Shown: piece by piece, positions 1 to 11,300 of the stretch
Position numbering within the stretch: the stretch's first letter is position 1
Layout of the letters: each line of letters opens with the position of its first letter
Assembly (NCBI RefSeq): GCF_036669915.1
Contig: NC_089315.1
Location: 30,824,131-30,888,130 of the forward strand
Direction: 5' to 3'
Length of the DNA: 64,000 nt
Origin: Pocillopora verrucosa
Taxonomy: Eukaryota > Cnidaria > Anthozoa > Scleractinia > Pocilloporidae
The notes under the pieces: generated by a model
Database searches by the model: none
What the model was told of the DNA's origin: nothing
What the model saw: only the letters and a program-made list of their open reading frames with translations
Translations under genes and position numbers: made by a program

Positions 1-51
1 GCCAGTTTGACGTTAAAACAAGTTTCACTTCTTCATCACAAGATTTTCCAC

Positions 52-3000
52 TTACGCTCTTAACATGATTTCGTCTTCATTTTCCTTATTGAAATGTACC
101 ACAGCACCATGCTCCAACTGTATTTTACACAATGCCCTCAAAGGTCGAATTAAAGTCTGAGGAAAAAAAAAACACAGGAATTGTTCGTTTTCAACCGTAA
201 GCTGAGAGTATCTTACAGACATTACGCTGCAAACTAGAAACATTCAACGCTGTAGTTAGTAGAATCAGAAAGACGGTAAAGTTATAAGTTCGGAAATGAA
301 ATGAAGAGAGATGTCTTTTCGTCTTGTCACGGGCGTAGGACAGAGAAAAAATTCTGAGTTCTTATGAGTAATCGAACCTCAGATCTTCAGCTTAGGCGCT
401 CCGATGCTCTCTCACTGAGCAACAGAGACTTCACGGTAAGCTGGATCATTAGTAGGTTCAGAGCTGAAGTTGTTGCACCTATTTTTTAATAATCAAATCT
501 TAACCTGTTACACCCTAACATCATCATGTCATCATGCACATTTGCCATTCTGTTCTCTTTACATTACCTCAGTTGCTAACAAAGAGAATTTGTGAAAGAA
601 TCAAGGGCTTCTTTGGTTGGTGATCATTTCCTATATTCTCATGACCTTAAAATTTGATTCAGGGGGTGATATTGTAAGGAGAAATCAGATGTTAGTCACT
701 CTTGGGGATCAAAGGGTTCAACGTTCCATGGTTGAAACAATCTGGCTGTTACCTCAGTCTTAAAGTATGTTTGTTTCTTAGGGACAATAGATCAATATCA
801 GTATCTGGGTAACTGCCCACCTACCCCTCCCCTAATCCAACAACAGTCAATTGATAGCAAGTTAGGGTTATTGTTGGGCTAGGGGAGGGGTAGGTGGACA
901 GTTGCCCAGATACTGATATTGTTCCTGGACAACTTAGGAAGACAGTGTTTGATGTATTCTAACAATTTGCTACTACTTACATCAACTTAATAGCACAACA
1001 ATAATAATAGCACAACAATAAGACTATGTCAAGTACTTTGGTCATAAAACAATGAAGTTATTAATACATCATGCCTCACCTCTGCAATTTCCTCATTTTT
1101 CTCCAGAATAGATAATGACAAAGCAATGGCTTCAACTGTACATAAACTTTTACTGTTAGGCTGGGTTCTGATCACGTATTCACTGATGTGGTCATGCACT
1201 AATTGCACCTTGAATTAATTCAAGAACACCACAAATATTACATCTAATTTGCAGTACTTTAATTCACAACATCAAAATTCAAAAGGCATTTTGACACTTA
1301 TGAACATACCTGTCTAGCTTGACATAAAAATGGATTGTTATGAAAAATATCCTTGGCTTGTCTCCATGTTCCATCAAGGACAATAATATCATAATTTTCT
1401 CCTAAGGGAGGTTCACCCAGTGTTTTTATATTTTCAGCTGAAAGTAAAGAGATATGGTCAGTTTGATGAAAATTCAAAACAAAAATGTGGTCAAGCTATA
1501 TAATATAAAGGATGAGGTGAGCCTGGTATCCAGTGTGTAATACAGTGTGTCAATGCCAGTTTATTCTCCTGAGTGGAGAGGGACCTTGTAAGACTACAGT
1601 GTCTTGTCCACCAACACAATAACATGACCCTGTACTTAAAGCTAACTTTGATCATTTGATCTGCAGTCCAAGGCCACTGCTTCCTACACAAGAGAGGGAT
1701 ACAACAAAGTAATTAACTCTTTCCCTTCTGTCAGTGACCAAAAAGAGTCTTCTCCCATCAATAGCAAGTTACATTGTTGAGTAGGCGGAAAGGTGATGAG
1801 AAAAAAAAAACAGCACAGAGATAGGGTTTGATTTTACCACAAAGTGTACAGCAGACAATGCAGAAAATTGACATATTGATTTTGGGTGCAAAAGGTTTAA
1901 TTATAAGATAATTTTGTGCCAACCTGTAGGTCCTGGATATAAAAGGAGTGTAGTTGGTTTGTCGAGTAATTCATGGAGATCTGGCCAGTCATTTTTGTGG
2001 AATCTTCTCCCACGTCTGATGACAATTTTATCTGGAGACAAACAAGCCTCCAGGAGTGGTACAGTTGTCAAAAGCCTGGATTCCTAGAAAGAGGAGTTTC
2101 CTTTATTCAATCATCATAGCAGCAAGTTAGGAAACCATGCACAGTATCATTTTTGACATCTCCTTCCCCTGTATTTCTGTTGATGCACATTCTGATGTTT
2201 TGCTTCAGACCATTTGTCTAAAGCCTGTGTTATAGGATCATGATGTTCATGTTCGAATAGCATCATTTTAAGTAATAGTAACCTGGTGACAACTATGACT
2301 CCCAGTAAGGATGATTCTGATTAGGGCTTTCAAGGGGGGCTTTCAAGGGGAGCTCACCACATGTAAATGCTACTGGTGAGGATGTTGATTGCTACGACTC
2401 TGTTACACTGTTAAAAGTGATATCTCCAATGTAATGGCTGCTTAAAAACTTACTGACAGCCCTTATGATGATAATGATAATAATGAGGATGGCAATTTTT
2501 AAACTGCATCATATGTCAAGGTAACATTTTTAAAATACCCATTTTCTAAATTTTCTGGAGGTGCATTTCTAAGGGTTTCATTAATTTTGCTTATGGAGTG
2601 GCCACTGATCATGGAATAAGAAGCTGTGAATATGAATAGGTCATACAAATTTGACTAAAAAATATTAACAGTGGTGTAAGATCGTTGGTAAGCAGCCGTT
2701 TTACTCACCCCCTCCTTCCCCAAATAACTCTGGATAACAAAGAGACATTTACAATATAAATCTAATAGGACAAACCTCACGAGGATGTTGCAACACGTGA
2801 ATCGTAGTCGATATTTGAAGAAAATGAGAAGGAAAATGAGCGCATAGGCACACTGCAAGTGGTCTCCTATAAAACGAAAGAGAATTTTTAAGAATCCAAG
2901 GAAATCATGTATTTAACCTGTATGACATCTTACAAAAACAAAATTAATTTATATATATATATATATATATATAAATAGAAGGTAATATTGTTACTTATAT

Positions 3001-3268
3001 ATATATATATATGTGTGTGTGTGGGTGTGTGCGTGTGTGTGTGTATGTATATGCTAGACATTTGTACACAGTCTTTACTCATCTATCTGCTTTATTAGAA
3101 CGTCAATCTTCACAGCAATGACAGCGGAAATAACAAAAAGTAAACATGACCAAAGTTTACTTACTTACACCTCGAACACATATCTCTTTTCTCCGGAGGA
3201 TTCAAGGGAACATCGGCAAAACTGCGGAAAAAATCGTTTCCGTCTTCACCATCATCCAAGTCCGCCAT
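52..3268 (-). CDS. DTWD2: DTWD2-like tRNA-uridine aminocarboxypropyltransferase, six exons
   Basis: Known family role: transfers the aminocarboxypropyl group of S-adenosylmethionine to uridine in the D-loop of cytosolic tRNAs (acp3U). Exons in transcript order are 3268-3165, 2866-2776, 2083-1924, 1437-1310, 1208-1080 and 156-52. Phases match at all five junctions and the total of 717 nt gives 238 residues. Visible motifs are CSRC at residues 31-34, RPLAVCLC just after it (the family's zinc-binding cysteines), LQHPRE near 60-66, LYPGP before residue 119, the active-site DGTW at 140-143, and VIRTQP followed by CTVEA in exon 5. The start is the first ATG (MADLDDGEDG) and lies within an ATGGCGG motif. 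The protein is shorter than human DTWD2 (about 298), mainly at the N-terminus. The reading frame is intact. The gene is divergent from DMXL, which begins 182 bp away. Confidence 0.93.
302..433 (-). mobile_element. tRNA-derived SINE copy 1
   Basis: Read on the minus strand this begins with a tRNA-like head. An A-box-like GCTCAGTGAGAGAGC follows AGTCTCTGTT, and a B-box-like GAGGTTCGATTACTC comes about 35 nt later. After the head come CTCAGAA, a T-run and a shared tail including CGTGACAAGACGAAAA. The element at 5973-6105 aligns along its whole length, including the tail, so the two are one family. It lies between DTWD2 exons 5 and 6, in the same orientation as that gene. Confidence 0.75.
793..921. 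repeat. Palindromic MITE-like element, copy 1
   Basis: Two arms of about 51 bp, at 793-843 and 871-921, are near-perfect reverse complements (CAATATCAGTATCTGGG... against ...CCCAGATACTGATATTG) around a 27-bp spacer. The arms contain CACCTACCCCTCCCCTA. A second copy with the same core is at 20885-21013. It carries no ORF, so it is a short non-autonomous fold-back element inside intron 5 of DTWD2. Confidence 0.75.
2950..3052. repeat. (TA)n and (TG)n microsatellite
   Basis: A TA dinucleotide run is followed, after a short unique stretch, by a second TA run that grades into TG repeats. It lies in intron 1 of DTWD2. Confidence 0.9.
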
Positions 3269-3450
3269 TTTATTTTCCCTAATGGGATTAACCACTGACC
3301 AGCAACGTGACTCTGCAATGATCAACCAGCGGATTTCTCGATTCTAGTTGAGGCAAATTCATGTCAAGTAATGGCGGCGTTTTCTGTGTTGCGAACTAGA
3401 GTTTTTGTCGTTCTCTTTCCAAAACATGATCATGATTCTATCTTTTGATA
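3269..3450. promoter_or_regulatory. Probable bidirectional promoter of DTWD2 and DMXL
   Basis: Only 182 bp separate the two divergent start codons, so both promoters must share this interval or overlap the 5' exons. No TATA box is evident. ATGGCGG, the core of the vertebrate YY1 site, occurs on the minus strand at the DTWD2 start codon and on the plus strand at 3371. Shared control is an inference from distance. Confidence 0.6.
3371..3448 (+). other. Upstream ORF (25 codons) in the DMXL leader
   Basis: The ATG at 3371 (AATGGCGGCG context) opens a 25-codon frame that stops with TGA at 3446-3448, two bases before the main DMXL start at 3451. It is out of frame with the main ORF. It matters only if transcription starts upstream of 3371, which cannot be seen here. 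If so, DMXL translation would depend on reinitiation or leaky scanning. Confidence 0.45.
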
Positions 3451-4737
3451 ATGAAACTTCATCAGGTATTAACAGGGGCGACGAATACATTCGACGACAA
3501 GGCTGCAATCGCCGTTGGCAGTGTAGATGATCACCCTTTCACGGTACAGTTCGAGCTGAATAATTTAATTACTGGTTTACGGTTTTGATCAGAAAATAAT
3601 GAATTCAGAGGAAGGCAGATGTCAACATATCAATTATGGTACCACTATGAATGAATGACAATGTTTATTTCGCCTTCAATCATAAGAAATACCTCGTAAA
3701 TTGGCTTATAAATTGATTTTTAGCCCAGTAACTAAATGACTCTAGAGATTGATATATATCATTTTAAAACTTTTCTTTTTGTTACAGTAAGCTTTGAAAA
3801 TGCTATCAGGTCTTGAACTATATTGTGGAAATTCAGGCTAATCACAGAAGCCTAAAGCAAATTTTTTTATGCTCTTTATCGACGTGAAATATATTCCAGA
3901 AATATATTCCATGAACACTGAATTGAGATTATAGTCTGACATACGTTTGTTTGCTTTGTATTTGGTATTCTTTGTTTTCCAAGGCCTATGCATCTGGCTG
4001 TGATGTTGTTATCCTGTTGAGTGGCTTCACTCGAGTGCAGATTATTCCTGGTTCACTGTATGGTTATAAAGAAGTTAGCTGTATTGACTGCTGTGATTCT
4101 GATGGAAAGGTACATTTGTGCAATGAAATCAAAGCAGTGTTACAGTAGAGTGCTTTTCAAATGAGTGTTGTAAAACAAAAATCAAAGAAATTAGAACAGC
4201 CAATCATAGCCTTGCATCAGCATGCCCTGGAGATATGAAGCATGCAAAAAGTTTGGAGAGCATGAAAGAAGCTCTATTTAGGCTTGGGGAGGCTTAGCAG
4301 AGAGTAACTCTAGCTTTATCAGTGGTATAAGTGTTGTTTAAAGAGAATTTTTTTCTACAACACTTTAAGGAGTGCACACACTTGATTTATGCGCACCATA
4401 GGAATATGAAGGATGTCTGCACAATTAAATCTGAGACAAATTATCATTATTTTTTAACAGATTGCAGCATCTTATGGAAAACAGGTTATCATATTTGATG
4501 CCAAATCAGCAACAGCTGGTAACAACCATGTATGTCAGTATATATACTTACTGTATTTCTTAAGTTTGATTTAATCGTTTAAGGTTAAAGTTTTTCAGAC
4601 TATGAATTTGCACTTTTGCTTGTTTTTTAGGGCTTTCCTTTTCATTGGGAAAAATCTGCAGAACTTTGCCTAAACTTTAGGATTACTTGTTTGTCGTGGA
4701 ACAGAGAAGGTATTTCAACTCTGTTTGGATATTAGAG

Positions 4738-4772
<35 letters not shown>

Positions 4773-5343
4773 CTTAAGAATGACATCAAGCAAGGGCTGC
4801 AAGAATCATTCTGAAGGAAAGTAGTCTTAGTTGCCATCAACTGTTATGGCAACTAAGTTGCAAGTCCCTTAAGGGGTGTTCTACTATGCACAATTTAACT
4901 TTTGTTTTTAAGCGTTTCCATCACATTGCTCAAGATCTTTTTAAGAGTTATTTTATCAAGTCTTTGCATGTTTATTCCACTTGGCGTAATGGTTTAGGTA
5001 TTTTAATTCCTAAAGTCCATACATAATCTGCCAAGAAAGGAACATTTTATACTGGAGCCCAGACTTTCAATAACTTGCCACTGCATCGTAAGGAAGTTGA
5101 CTCTATAGTGATTTTTAAAACACAGCTTAATGATATTTTTTTTCAGAGTTCTGGAAAATCTTTTGGATTTTTTTAATATAGTTATATAATTCTTGGTTTT
5201 TATCCATCAACATTGTAAATAGTTTTTACATTTTTCTGTTGGTTCATGTGTTACAGGTATTTTTTCTTTAATTGTTAATTTTTTAGTCTCCCAGGGCACC
5301 CATTTATAACAGTTTCAGCTGAAGGGTTTACCCTGGTTGAACA

Positions 5344-5388
<45 letters not shown>

Positions 5389-8300
5389 GTCATTGTTATT
5401 TAAGCCATCAAGTATTCCTTGTTATTAGTGCTTCTGGACAAGTGCTAGTCTGGTGCTAATACTCATTTTTACCAGTAGTGCCAGATCTTTAGCAGTCCTT
5501 TTGCTGGCTAACTTACCTCTAGTACTCAGACTTTCTCATGGGCCAAGAAATGCTCATGTTGCAGTGGTAATAATAAGAGTTTGCAAGGAGGCTGGTGTTG
5601 TTTTTATTTATTTATTGACATTATAGTTCACAGGTTTTTTTTCCTATGGAAATGGAAAAACATTAACCTTGTGTAAAGATTGAACTTTTGTCAACAATGT
5701 CAAGGTTGGAGCACTCATTGCTCTGTTTTTTTTTCCAGGAAAACGACTACTTGTGGGAGGGGATTTTATTCAGCTGTGGAGCTGTGAAGACTACCATGAA
5801 CAGAGAAACTTATTAGAGGAGAATGTGTTTTGGACATGTATTTGGACATGCAAGTATGTAGTATGTTATATTAGCTTTTAGTTTTCAAATATGTTTCTGT
5901 GCATTGGTTGTTTCATATCTGTACAAACAAATTTCTTTTTCATATGAACTTTGTAACAGACCTCGCCCACCATGGAGTCTCTGTGGCTCAGTGGTAGAGC
6001 ATTGGGGTGTGGAATCCAAAGGTCTGAGGTGCAATTCCTCATGGGGACTCAGAAGTTTTTTTTTTGTCCCACACTCGTGACAAGACAAAACAAACATAAT
6101 TCTCTATTTCTTTACTGACCTCAAAACTTATCATCTCTCTTATTTCTATCTACAAACATTACACTATTGACATTGCTGATGTCATTAATTCATCTGTTTT
6201 CACACAAACATTCTCTCTGTTTGATAAAAATGTAATCTTTGTGCCTTCTTGATTTAGGCCTTCTGTTCCAGTTCACCTTCTGCAGTTTTCTCCTGATGGC
6301 CAGTATTTCTGTTCAGTTGGAAAGGTAAACCTCAAAGATATGCTGTGTGTCTATGTCGAAGTTTGTCAAGACCTTACAGATGTTGATATGTGTGTCTTAA
6401 ATTGTCTTTTTTCTTCCAGTTCAGGTCTTTTCCTGTTTTAATGTAATTTACATGAAATTTTGTGACAATAAAGACCCTAAAACCATTCACTCACAAGATC
6501 TCAATATTAGGTCTTTGTGCAGTTTTTCATGTATTTCCTTTAAGTTTAGTCCTGAGAATTTGGTTTTGAATCAGACAATATTCTGAAATTGATATCTTTG
6601 CCATCACTTCTCATCACCTTTCAGCTTTGAAATGTGTTGATATTTGTGAAGAGGAGCTGTCTTTTAGTAACTCCCAGATGAACAATGGTTAAAAGGCCAG
6701 AAGAGTTAAATGAAAAAAGCTTTTAGAACTAAATCTCTCTTTGCTTTAAATTTTTTTTTGTAGCATGATCGTCTTATCAAAGTGTGGTTTGACAACAACC
6801 AAGGTCAGTGTGTGTCATGAGGTGCAGCCAAGTTTGTTCTGATGCCTGTTCTGTTTTGGAAATTATGTTAATTGTTAAATGAAACAGGTCTATGAAGCTA
6901 ACCAATCTATGTATATTGTTTCCAAAACAAGATACTGCTGCAGCTTATTCTCTTACTACATCCAGTCAGCAAATGTGCGTGGCACTATTTAATCTTCTAC
7001 ATTTTTGCACTTTGCAGTCAATCCACAATATGAGACTGAAGAGCTGCAAGAAAGAGGACAGTTTCTGAACAGTGGTGTTTTAGACTACACTTTTGTGTAT
7101 CTGGCTCATCCTGGACCAGTGACAGGAATTTCTTGGAGAAAAACCAGCAAATATATACCTGTGTATGTAAACATTCTTTACTTCTTACCCCCGACAAGTT
7201 CTTGAGTGTGTGAGATTTTGATATATTACCCTTAGACTCTTGAGATCCAATTGATAACTTGCCTTAATTACAGTTTTTATATACCTCCCTGTAACTTATT
7301 TATGGTTAAGAGAATTTGGTGTCAAACTGCACTGACCTTCCTGATTGGTAATTCTATTCTCATCACTATTAGCAAATTCTGGTTGGTATAATGGTGTTGG
7401 TAAAGGAAGAAAAGGGTTAATATTTTCAAATTTTAAACAATGTTTTTCAGTTTTATATTTGAAATTATTATTCCACATTCCATTCCATATTAATTTTATG
7501 CATTACTTGGTCTTTCACCGTGTGTGTTACTTTCCTGGTCTCAGACAGACACTTTTAGGTCAATACTTTAGGGTACAAATTTAAAATTACCAGAAACCGG
7601 CTAACTTCACTGAAGAATTGCCAAGTCTAAATATCAAAAAATTTGTTTCTTTATGGTCTTATCATCTTTTAGCTCAACTGTAGCCAACTGTCTTCTTACT
7701 TCATGCACTGACAATGTCTGCCGCATCTGGTGTGAGTCCATCAAGCAAGGTGACCACAATGCCTCACCCTCCCATCCCACAAAGAATCATCACAGGTGCA
7801 TGTGGCATTTATCACAGCAACCGAAAAAGCCTGCAGCCAAGGATGACACAGCAGAAGATCCTCTACTGAGATACCAACTGCCATCAGCCTTGCAATTTCA
7901 CATCGCTGTTGCGGTGAATGCTCTGAATGATATTCCAATCCTGTCCTCGCTTGATTCCATCTCAAGCAGTAATCACAGTAGTTTTGTTCTTCACTGGTTG
8001 AACAACAAAGAAATTCAGTTTACCATGGCGGCTGAGTCGTGTCTTGGCGCACCAGTTCTCGCTCTTGAAGTGGAGAGTATAGACATCAGCGATGACTCTT
8101 CCAACAGTGAGGCAGAGCTCTTGGTGCCGAGTGACGAGGAATTTCCAGAATCTTACAAACGTAAGAATCAGCTAGATAACACTTTAGGTAGAGTTGCCAT
8201 AATCTCCATAAGGCGTGAACTCCCTAGCGACCTTTTCACAGAAAAAGGCTCCACGCAGAGGATCCGATTTCAATGTATTAGCATTTTTTGTTTACAGTGC

Positions 8301-11300
8301 AGTTTGAGTTCTGTTGGTTGTCGAAATAGACTAGTCCATTTCTTGCCATAAAATGTTCAAAAAGATGAAGAGATATATGCTTAAAAGCCAGAGCAGAGCC
8401 AGTGCCCCAAAAGGTGCTAACCTATTGAATTTTCTGATGGAACAGAAAAGACTTCTCCTAGAGTCACAAGGAATCGAGTTTTGCCTAACCTTAGCAAAGC
8501 GACGAGCGTTCTAATTCTTTTCAGGAAGGCATCTGCAAAGGTTGGGGTAAATATGAATTTCTTTTACAGCTGTGGGTATTTTTATCTTTTCAATAGCTGT
8601 CAAGAAAGAAATATCTGCACCAGAGATGGCGAAAGAAATCAAGATCCCTTCCACACCGAGACCAAGAACTCCTTTAGATTACTTAAAACACATCCAAGAT
8701 GACACACTTAGTGACGTTGAGGAATCAAGTACTTACGCCGCAGTGGTATCCTCATGTATTGGTAATCTTCTCCACGAGTGGTACAACAGCCCTGACACAC
8801 TTCTCGCTGTTCATCCCGTAGATGGTTCACTTCTGGTGTGGCTTGTGGAATGGCTTGACGTGCAGAATGGTGTACCATACAGACAGCCTCAAGTTAGCTT
8901 TTTATCACGCATCCCCAATGTTCTTCCCCCTGCAGACGCGAACTCTTTATTGAACAAGCTCATTGTTTATTGTCCGAGGGAAGACAAAGTCCGAGCTCTG
9001 AGGAACGTGATGGTCAACAAGAGTGACGTAGTCTTAGCAGGTCAGCGGACGGCAACAAAAGCCAACGGAACGGGACTCAACATTTCCCGTTCAAGTTTTG
9101 GTAATTTGACTGGAGGGACGCATCCTACGGCTATCATGATTTCAACGCACAGAGACGGTGCTCTGAACCTCTGGCAACTTGCATTTGCTGACAACTCATC
9201 ATTTTCTACTGTTGTTAGTGTTTCTCATCATGCCCGCAGATGTGGACATAGATATCCCATCACTAACATCTTAGCCCATCCAGAGCTGCCCCTGATGCTT
9301 TCCACGTCAAGTCACGAAATGGAAGCGAGAAAGGGCGAAGACAATTTGAACAATGTGGAGTTACTAAGTATGATAGATGACAAAAGCAAAACTCGAAAGC
9401 TACATTGCAACGAACTCATTGTGTGGAAGGTGGAGAGCGTGTCACCATTACGGCAGAGTGGTGGAGTCATGGAGCTCACGCGTGTAAACTCCTCTCGCCC
9501 AAATGCTTTTCTGAACATAGCTTGGGTTCCAACCCTTTTCTCTCACTCCCTGATCTCATTCGACAGCAGTACATCGATTCCGCCCCATGCTGTCGCTCCT
9601 TGTGCGTGTTTTTTGGCCTTAGATGGGACTTGTTACAGATTTTATCAAGTGATCTTGGATGCCAGAACTTTACAAGGTTATATATCAAGCAACAAGACCA
9701 GAACACGTTCAACTCTGTATTCAAGTGGTAGTGAAGGGAGTTTAGACTCATTAGATTTTGAAAGCCCCAGCAGTGCAGTTCCTGTTGAGTGCTTCATTGA
9801 GTCAATAGTCAGTAGACAATCTGGCGCAACACCTGGCTGTATTCTGAAGCTTTGTTCGTTAGCTGACTCTAAGGATGTCCTACGAGAGCCATTATTACTG
9901 CACGTTTTCACAGATAGCTCCGTAAAGTCCTCTTGTTTCTTTTCCTCTAACGAGAAACCGAGTAGTGGGAATGAGGAAGATCATCAACAAAGTTCGCACA
10001 GATCTGAAGACACTTTTTACGTGGTCGGTGTTGAGAACATCAACGATGAGCAAAGTGATACTGTGTCTATAATTTACATGTGGCAGGTCACTGTCACTGC
10101 TACCAAACCAGAAACGAGTCTGAAAGGATCAGGCTTGGAGTCGCTATCGACCTACCCAGAGGTTATACAGCCTTTAAGTAGAAGCAACAGTAGCGCTTCC
10201 AACAGGAGTGCGAGTCCCCTAAACTTGCCCCAATCAGGGCACGTGACTAGTAGTATCGTATCAAGGTGTGTTTGTCGACAGAAGCTTCCGCTTCCTAGTG
10301 GAACGACAATTAAAACAGCTACCAGAGCTGCTGATAAGATGTCGTCCTCTGCGGTAAATCCGACTTGTCCAGCGCGGTATTTGTTCACGTCGTCGTGTTC
10401 AGATGGGAAGGTAAGGTTTTGGTCATGCAGGGAAATTGTTTCAGAGGGTCGGTTCACGTGGGAAGAGACTTCATGGCTGTCAGATGGCAGGAAATGTGCT
10501 CATTCCACGGAGCATTCAGACAGCCGTGTGTTAGGACTGGATGCACCCGGGGAGGTGTTATCGCTCAGTTGTGCCTACACAGGGAGGATTGCCACGCTCT
10601 GCAGGAACACTGAAGAGCAGGAAAAAGAAAAGCTTGACTATTCAGTGTGTATCTGGGAGAATGAATCGTCAGGAGGAATGGACTGGATTCTGGAGGACAC
10701 ACTGAAACTCGACTGCAAGTTTCTCACCGATAATTCACAGATTCGTCTAGAATGGACTTCCGCCGAGGATAGTACGTACATTCTAACTGTTTGTATCGGC
10801 AATGAAGCCTTTATTTTGGGGTGTGCGTCAAGAATAGCCAATACAACTGTGAGAGGGGAGAGTACGTCCACTGGCAAGGAAACATGGCTGCTTCTTCACA
10901 GTGTTCATTTGACATCAGAGAACAAATGGCAGCTGCTAACAAGAGCACTCTCGTGGATACGCAATGGAGTCCTTGTGGTAGGCCTGGGCACCGAAATGCA
11001 GGTGTATTCACAATGGAGAGTAATGAAGGACGGCACCCTCTCCCCCTCGGACACCATGACCTTTGCTCCTACCGTAACCTTGCAGAAGGTCAGCGAAGTG
11101 TCCAGGGGAGGGTCAGGAAAGCTTGTCCCCTTGTCACTAACGCCAGGGGGTGGAATTGGTTTGTTTGAGGGAGCCGGAACTATAGCTCCTGTTTTACCTC
11201 AGTTTCATCCCAAGCATCTCATGGAACTCATGAACTTTGGCAAATTAAGGAGAGTCCGGGCGATATTACATCACTTGGTATGATTTATATTAAATAGTGT

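Noticed and set aside
5975-6050. A tRNA gene suggested by A-box and B-box-like sequence
   Set aside because: The 3' half does not close an acceptor stem, and the same tRNA-like head with the same non-tRNA tail occurs at 302-433. It is a SINE.
7653-8351. A stand-alone 232-codon gene
   Set aside because: It is DMXL exon 9 read past its GTAAG donor at 8161 and before its acceptor at 7672.
8572-11283. A separate 903-codon gene
   Set aside because: It is DMXL exon 10. The phase and protein sequence join it to exons 9 and 11.
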